Virus record (IMG/VR): IMGVR_UViG_3300044637_000534
Coordinates: 1 to 58,251 of that record
Direction: 5' to 3' (one strand)
Length of the DNA: 58,251 bases
From: a virus
In this document: piece by piece, positions 55,474-58,251 of the stretch
Layout: every line of letters begins with the position of its first letter
How positions within the stretch are numbered: the stretch's first letter is position 1
The notes under the pieces: generated by a model
The model's database searches: none
The model's input: only the letters and a program-made list of their open reading frames with translations
Told to the model about the DNA's origin: nothing
Translations under genes and position numbers: made by a program

Positions 55474-55908
55474 TCAGGTGCGGATCTGTCTCAAAAAATC
55501 CTGAGCACGCTGACGAGCTGCATCATCTTGGTGAATGAGCAGGTCTTTAATAATGTCAGCCGCAGCCTGTAGCTGGATGCGTAGTTCTTTGGTCTTATGC
55601 TCGAAGGGAGGGACCGTTTGTTTATGATCGGTTACTTCCGAAGGTACCCCCATCAGAGACAGGTCGATCAGGCGCTGCATCTTCTCTTGGAAACTTGTTG
55701 GTGCTTCCTCGGGAGACTTGGACGTCAGATCCTCGAGCTGCATTTCGAAGGCGGCAGCGATGGCTCGCAGGACCTTTGGACCTGCGGGTTGCTTGCCGAC
55801 TTCGATGCGTTGGACTGTTGCGTGATTGATGTATGCGCGCTTGGCCAGCTCATGTTGAGACCAGCCATGAATTACGCGCATTTGTCTGATCTTCGCGCCA
55901 ATACCCAT
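55474..55908 (-). CDS. XRE-family transcriptional regulator (probable repressor)
   Basis: 144 residues. Residues 4-60 form an HTH_3 domain: GAKIRQMRVIHGWSQHELAK, RAYINHATVQRIEVGK and VLRAIAAAFEMQLEDL. The remainder is helical (TKELRIQLQAAADIIKDLLI) and probably for dimerisation; there is no LexA-type peptidase. It is the best candidate for the lysogeny repressor. The large palindrome at 55911-55953 is directly upstream of its ATG, which suggests autoregulation. Confidence 0.82.
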   Translation of the reverse strand: MGIGAKIRQMRVIHGWSQHELAKRAYINHATVQRIEVGKQPAGPKVLRAIAAAFEMQLEDLTSKSPEEAPTSFQEKMQRLIDLSLMGVPSEVTDHKQTVPPFEHKTKELRIQLQAAADIIKDLLIHQDDAARQRAQDFLRQIRT

Positions 55909-55910
55909 GG

Positions 55911-55953
55911 GCAGTAATTTGTATAGTAAACTCGCTATACATTCAATTACTGC
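55911..55953. promoter_or_regulatory. Large palindromic operator upstream of XRE gene
   Basis: Nested inverted repeats: outer GCAGTAATT (55911-55919) / AATTACTGC (55945-55953), inner TGTATAG (55920-55926) / CTATACA (55935-55941), 8-base centre. It fills the whole gap between the XRE ATG and the stop of the upstream gene. Typical position and symmetry for a self-binding repressor operator. Confidence 0.7.
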
Positions 55954-56204
55954 GGCGTCCTGGTCGTGCTGTCAGCGGCGATCTTGGCCATAATAGCCAT
56001 GTCCATCTGCCGCATGAACTCTTCACGAGTGAGCCCGCCTGCGATCAGTTTACCTGCGAGTAACCCGCAGATGATGAGCGCGGCGACCCCAACATCGGCG
56101 TCGTGCTCTGCGACCATATCTGGGAGCTCCTCGACGATGAGGCCAGCAATGTGTGCAGAGTGAGTGAACTTCTCGAGTTGATCTTCGTCAATGATGGTCG
56201 TCAT
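55947..56204 (-). CDS. Hypothetical 85-residue protein
   Basis: ATG 56204 overlaps the TGA of the Cys-rich peptide gene (ATGA), with AGAGGTG upstream. MTTIIDEDQLEKFTHSAHIA, then a helical core (ELPDMVAEHDADVGVAALII) and an LIAGGLTREEFMRQMDMAIM end. Acidic, probably helical, and its last codons form part of the operator palindrome. Unknown function. Confidence 0.6.
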   Translation of the reverse strand: MTTIIDEDQLEKFTHSAHIAGLIVEELPDMVAEHDADVGVAALIICGLLAGKLIAGGLTREEFMRQMDMAIMAKIAADSTTRTPQ

Positions 56205-56353
56205 GAGCACACCTCTGAGCAGTTGTTGTTCTTGTCGCAGCACACAGAGCAGACGATCACCTTGCCGTTGACGACGTAGGTGTGGGTGCTGCACGCAGCC
56301 CAGGCCGCAGTAGCGGTGAGCAGCGCGATGATGGTGATGGCCAGTCTCTTCAT
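56201..56353 (-). CDS. Small secreted Cys-rich protein, 50 residues
   Basis: ATG 56353 with a strong GGAGGTAACC upstream. Signal peptide MKRLAITIIALLTATAAWA (likely cleavage after AWA), then ACSTHTYVVNGKVIVCSVCC and DKNNNCSEVCS. Six cysteines in the mature 31 residues (CS, CSVCC, NNC, VC). TGA overlaps the next gene start (ATGA). A periplasmic disulfide-rich peptide coded by a phage early gene is unusual; it could act on host envelope or metal. Confidence 0.65.
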   Translation of the reverse strand: MKRLAITIIALLTATAAWAACSTHTYVVNGKVIVCSVCCDKNNNCSEVCS

Positions 56354-56355
56354 GG

Positions 56356-56709
56356 TTACCTCCAGAAAGTAAGGATGGACTTCTTCACGGGTGCCGGGCG
56401 CAGGCCCAGCAGCGTCTCGCGGGCGTTGACAGATTGTTCGCGTGTCTCGACCTCGAGTGCTTTGATCGACAGCTCGTTACGCTGACGAGTAACTTCCTCG
56501 CGCTCCTGCACGAGCTTGCCGTAGTCATCGACCAGGCGGCGGGACGCAGCAGCGACAGCGCGCGAGAGCGTGGACTGCTGAGCGGGCGTGAGTGCGCTGA
56601 TATCGGCGTGCTGCAGCCGCTCGACGAGCTGCATGAGCGTGTCGTTGTCGGCGTCATCTTTGCCGAACACGGCGTCGGGGTGCTTATTGATCTTCGCGTT
56701 GAACGTCAT
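56356..56709 (-). CDS. Hypothetical coiled-coil 117-residue protein
   Basis: ATG 56709 after CAGGAGTAACCC. MTFNAKINKHPDAVFGKDDA, LSRAVAAASRRLVDDYGKLV, EEVTRQRNELSIKALEVETR: long charged helices with heptad-like spacing. A GTTACG-N6-AGTAAC palindrome (56476-56493) is in it, encoding EEVTRQ. Unknown function. Confidence 0.6.
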   Translation of the reverse strand: MTFNAKINKHPDAVFGKDDADNDTLMQLVERLQHADISALTPAQQSTLSRAVAAASRRLVDDYGKLVQEREEVTRQRNELSIKALEVETREQSVNARETLLGLRPAPVKKSILTFWR

Positions 56710-56712
56710 GGG

Positions 56713-56997
56713 TTACTCCTGAGAGTTGGGGAGGTAGACTTTGGTGACGTGGACGTCGGTGGTGTATGATTGCAGGCCGGAGAGTTCGCACCCGCCTATG
56801 TGTCGGGCTTCCTCTTCGCTCGAGGCGAGCACCATCACCTCGTGCTCAGAAGTGATGGTGCCCTGCACGAAGTAGTATCGCTTGCCGGGTACGCTGGATT
56901 GAAATGGGTCCTCGAACTCGTCGAGCAGGATGATGCCGTCTTTGTCGTCGCAGTCGCATGGTGTTGCGATGCCGCAGGTGGTGCAGATGTCGATCAT
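56713..56997 (-). CDS. Hypothetical Cys-motif protein, 94 residues
   Basis: MIDICTTCGIATPCDCDDKD at the start has CxxC and CxC, a possible zinc ribbon. Then acidic FEDPFQSSVPGKRYYFVQGT and EEEARHIGGCELSGLQSYTT. Ribosome site GGAGAGTAACG. Likely a small metal-binding regulator of early type; unproven. Confidence 0.6.
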   Translation of the reverse strand: MIDICTTCGIATPCDCDDKDGIILLDEFEDPFQSSVPGKRYYFVQGTITSEHEVMVLASSEEEARHIGGCELSGLQSYTTDVHVTKVYLPNSQE

Positions 56998-57026
56998 TCG
57001 TTACTCTCCATGGTTACTGTTAGGCG

Positions 57027-57383
57027 TCACGACACTCTTCGTATCGGTATCGAAGAGAGCTCAGTCAGCGCGTTGTTCGCGCACGCTGATGCACGCTCTG
57101 CGGCGTTCTTTATGGCGTGCAGTCTGTCAAACATACTGCTGCCAAACGAGCCGCTATTATCCATGAGGCACTGCACGATGTAATTCACTTGGTTATTAGT
57201 GTCGTAAATTTGCGAGGCGATGAGGTTGAGATCATTCACTCGCACCAGCTTGAGAAACGGATAATTGAGGCTGACGAAGCGAGAGAGTGCGTCGACGACG
57301 TCTCTATTGTCGTAGCCGCCGAGTAGTAAAAGTAAGTGCGCTTCGATGACTTCGGGTTGTGATGGTGTTGGTTCGTCTGTCAT
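57027..57383 (-). CDS. Hypothetical 118-residue protein
   Basis: MTDEPTPSQPEVIEAHLLLL, then YPFLKLVRVNDLNLIASQIY and RLHAIKNAAERASACANNAL. Helical with a Leu-rich N-half. ATGA overlap with the upstream gene at 57380; starts near a GATGGTGT repeat (57358-57371). No family seen. Confidence 0.55.
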   Translation of the reverse strand: MTDEPTPSQPEVIEAHLLLLLGGYDNRDVVDALSRFVSLNYPFLKLVRVNDLNLIASQIYDTNNQVNYIVQCLMDNSGSFGSSMFDRLHAIKNAAERASACANNALTELSSIPIRRVS

Positions 57384-57574
57384 TGGTCATCCCGGTAACG
57401 CTTGCCAGTAATCTTGCGGGCATCGTCGACGAACATCTTCCACCATTGGTAGAGATCGTCGTAGCTGGGCGGGCACCATGTACTAATGAGCGTCTCGCCG
57501 ACGTTGGGCATCTGCGCCAGGCGCTCGACGAGGATGATGTAGTTGGTGATGTGCGGCTTGAGTTCAGCGTCCAT
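57380..57574 (-). CDS. Hypothetical 64-residue protein
   Basis: MDAELKPHITNYIILVERLA QMPNVGETLISTWCPPSYDD then LYQWWKMFVDDARKITGKRY. Mixed, with aromatic pairs. ATG 57574 after GGAGAGTAACG. Overlaps the next gene by 4 bases. Unknown function. Confidence 0.55.
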   Translation of the reverse strand: MDAELKPHITNYIILVERLAQMPNVGETLISTWCPPSYDDLYQWWKMFVDDARKITGKRYRDDQ

Positions 57575-57576
57575 CG

Positions 57577-57816
57577 TTACTCTCCGAAGTGACGGTTGAG
57601 AAAATCACGCAGGGTGCGGATCTCTTCTTTGCTGAAGAGGAACCAGCCGTCGCGTGTGTATGGGTTGCCGTCGTCGTCCGTGCCGTCGTTCTCTACTTCG
57701 AGAAGTAACTCGTCGCCTCGAACCCGCAGGCTAAGACGCTCGCCCTGATCTTCAACGCAGTCGAAATCATCATCGAGCACGGGCTCACGAACGAATGAAA
57801 TGAATGGGTCGTTCAT
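57577..57816 (-). CDS. Small acidic hypothetical protein, 79 residues
   Basis: ATG 57816 with GAGGAGG upstream. MNDPFISFVREPVLDDDFDC, then LSLRVRGDELLLEVENDGTDD and a C-terminus FSKEEIRTLRDFLNRHFG. Complete counterpart of the truncated gene at 1-184, which starts MDDPF instead of MNDPF. Acidic; beta then helix. Function unknown. Confidence 0.65.
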   Translation of the reverse strand: MNDPFISFVREPVLDDDFDCVEDQGERLSLRVRGDELLLEVENDGTDDDGNPYTRDGWFLFSKEEIRTLRDFLNRHFGE

Positions 57817-57818
57817 CG

Positions 57819-57992
57819 TCACTCCTCCTCGAACCAATCGAACAACGCAGCAGCGCGCACATCGGTGATGAGCATACCGAGCGAGAGGATAGACACGAGG
57901 TCGTCGTACAATCCGCACAGCGAGACGGTGACGTAGATCATGTGCTCTCGCACACCGTTGAGATTACTGAAGCGAGGGATGAATGATCGCAT
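57819..57992 (-). CDS. Hypothetical 57-residue early protein, second copy
   Basis: ATG 57992 with GGAGAGTAAC upstream. MRSFIPRFSNLNGVREHMIY, then the shared VTVSLCGLYDDLVSILSLGM, then LITDVRAAALFDWFEEE. The middle 17 residues equal those of the copy at 187-360, while residues 9-19 and the four before VRAAAL differ. Either allelic variants of one locus or a diverged pair. Confidence 0.6.
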   Translation of the reverse strand: MRSFIPRFSNLNGVREHMIYVTVSLCGLYDDLVSILSLGMLITDVRAAALFDWFEEE

Positions 57993-58006
57993 GTTACTCT
58001 CCGTGG

Positions 58007-58251
58007 TTACGCTGCGATGGTGTGATGGTGTAATGATGTGTTGTCATTGGCATCGTCGATCGTCTGACGCATCTCGCGCAGATCGAACGTGAGCACTTCA
58101 TCGTCGTCGATGGGGCGCAGCACGCTGCCGAAATAGAGTTGGTTCTTCTTCGTGAAAAACGGACGACCGAACCCGAGCAGGTCGAACAAACCATTCAACC
58201 GATCCTTCGTGGTCGGCGTCGGATAGCCGCAGAAGGACACACTCAGGATGT
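58007..58251 (-). CDS. Hypothetical early protein, 5' part cut by window edge
   Basis: The last 80 residues of a protein matching the 132-residue gene at 375-773: ILSVSFCGYPTPTTKDRLNG, then a variable SVLRPIDDDEVLTFDLREMR patch, ending HHHTIAA. The gene continues beyond the right edge. Its tail again consists of the GATGGTGTGATGG repeat (58016-58038). Confidence 0.65.
   Translation of the reverse strand, partial: ILSVSFCGYPTPTTKDRLNGLFDLLGFGRPFFTKKNQLYFGSVLRPIDDDEVLTFDLREMRQTIDDANDNTSLHHHTIAA

Larger units (their letters stand above)
57633..58251. repeat. Imperfect terminal direct repeat, right copy
   Basis: Same length and order as bases 1-619, beginning 57632 bases further on and ending at the last base. 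Carries the 57-residue gene and a partial copy of the 132-residue gene with scattered substitutions. Unit length implied for a circular genome: 57632 bases. Confidence 0.85.

Noticed and set aside
1-58251. CRISPR array
   Set aside because: Repeats are short palindromes at irregular spacing, often within genes; no regular repeat-spacer structure or Cas proteins. The Cas4-type nuclease is an ordinary phage RecB-like gene.

Overview
The window reads as a near-complete genome of a temperate, short-tailed (podovirus-type) tailed phage with high GC content. Sequence style and protein families (integrase with excisionase-like proteins, XRE repressor, VWA/MoxR pair, giant ejection-type protein) suggest an alphaproteobacterial host, but this is inference. 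There is no sheath, tape measure or baseplate set, and I recognise no phage RNA polymerase. Bases 1-619 reappear, with substitutions, as the last 619 bases (57633-58251). The contig is therefore most simply a circular or terminally redundant genome of about 57.6 kb whose overlapping ends were not merged.

Layout on the inferred circle. (1) One very long leftward early/middle block runs from about 3.1 kb down to 1 and, across the junction, from 58251 down to 37.1 kb. It holds dozens of very small genes, an XRE repressor, a MoxR-type ATPase with a VWA/metallopeptidase partner, family A DNA polymerase, dCMP deaminase, a RecB/Cas4-type nuclease, a VRR-NUC nuclease, a SNF2-type helicase, a probable ssDNA-binding protein and an AEP/DUF927 primase-helicase. 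(2) A switch and integration segment (3.1-5.6 kb) has a long noncoding region, a tyrosine integrase and an excisionase-like HTH protein. (3) Terminase genes lie leftward (5.6-7.5 kb). (4) A rightward late block (7.6-37.2 kb) encodes portal, small accessory proteins, scaffold, capsid, connectors, three tail-fibre/small-partner cassettes, a repeat protein, a lysis cassette (holin-like, GH24 endolysin, overlapping spanin-like pair), a tail-tube/nozzle-type protein, an acetyltransferase-like protein and three ejection-type proteins including one of 2560 residues, then a small HNH-like gene.

The most unusual signal is a dispersed palindrome, consensus GTWACT-N5-AGTWAC (spacer 4-7), present in dozens of copies. 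In the leftward block it often forms the junction between genes, with one half carrying the upstream stop codon and the other half (GGAGTAAC) serving as the ribosome binding site. Copies also lie inside late and replication genes in at least two reading frames, so selection seems to act on the DNA. I see none between about 5.5 and 11.6 kb. The closest precedent is the stoperator system of mycobacteriophage L5, but the sequence is unrelated and the binding protein is unknown. A second dispersed repeat (GATGGTGTGATGGTG), AT-rich TTAGAA iterons near 2.7-2.85 kb, a large palindrome in front of the XRE gene and a hairpin that buries the RBS of the gene at 37574 add to a dense regulatory landscape.
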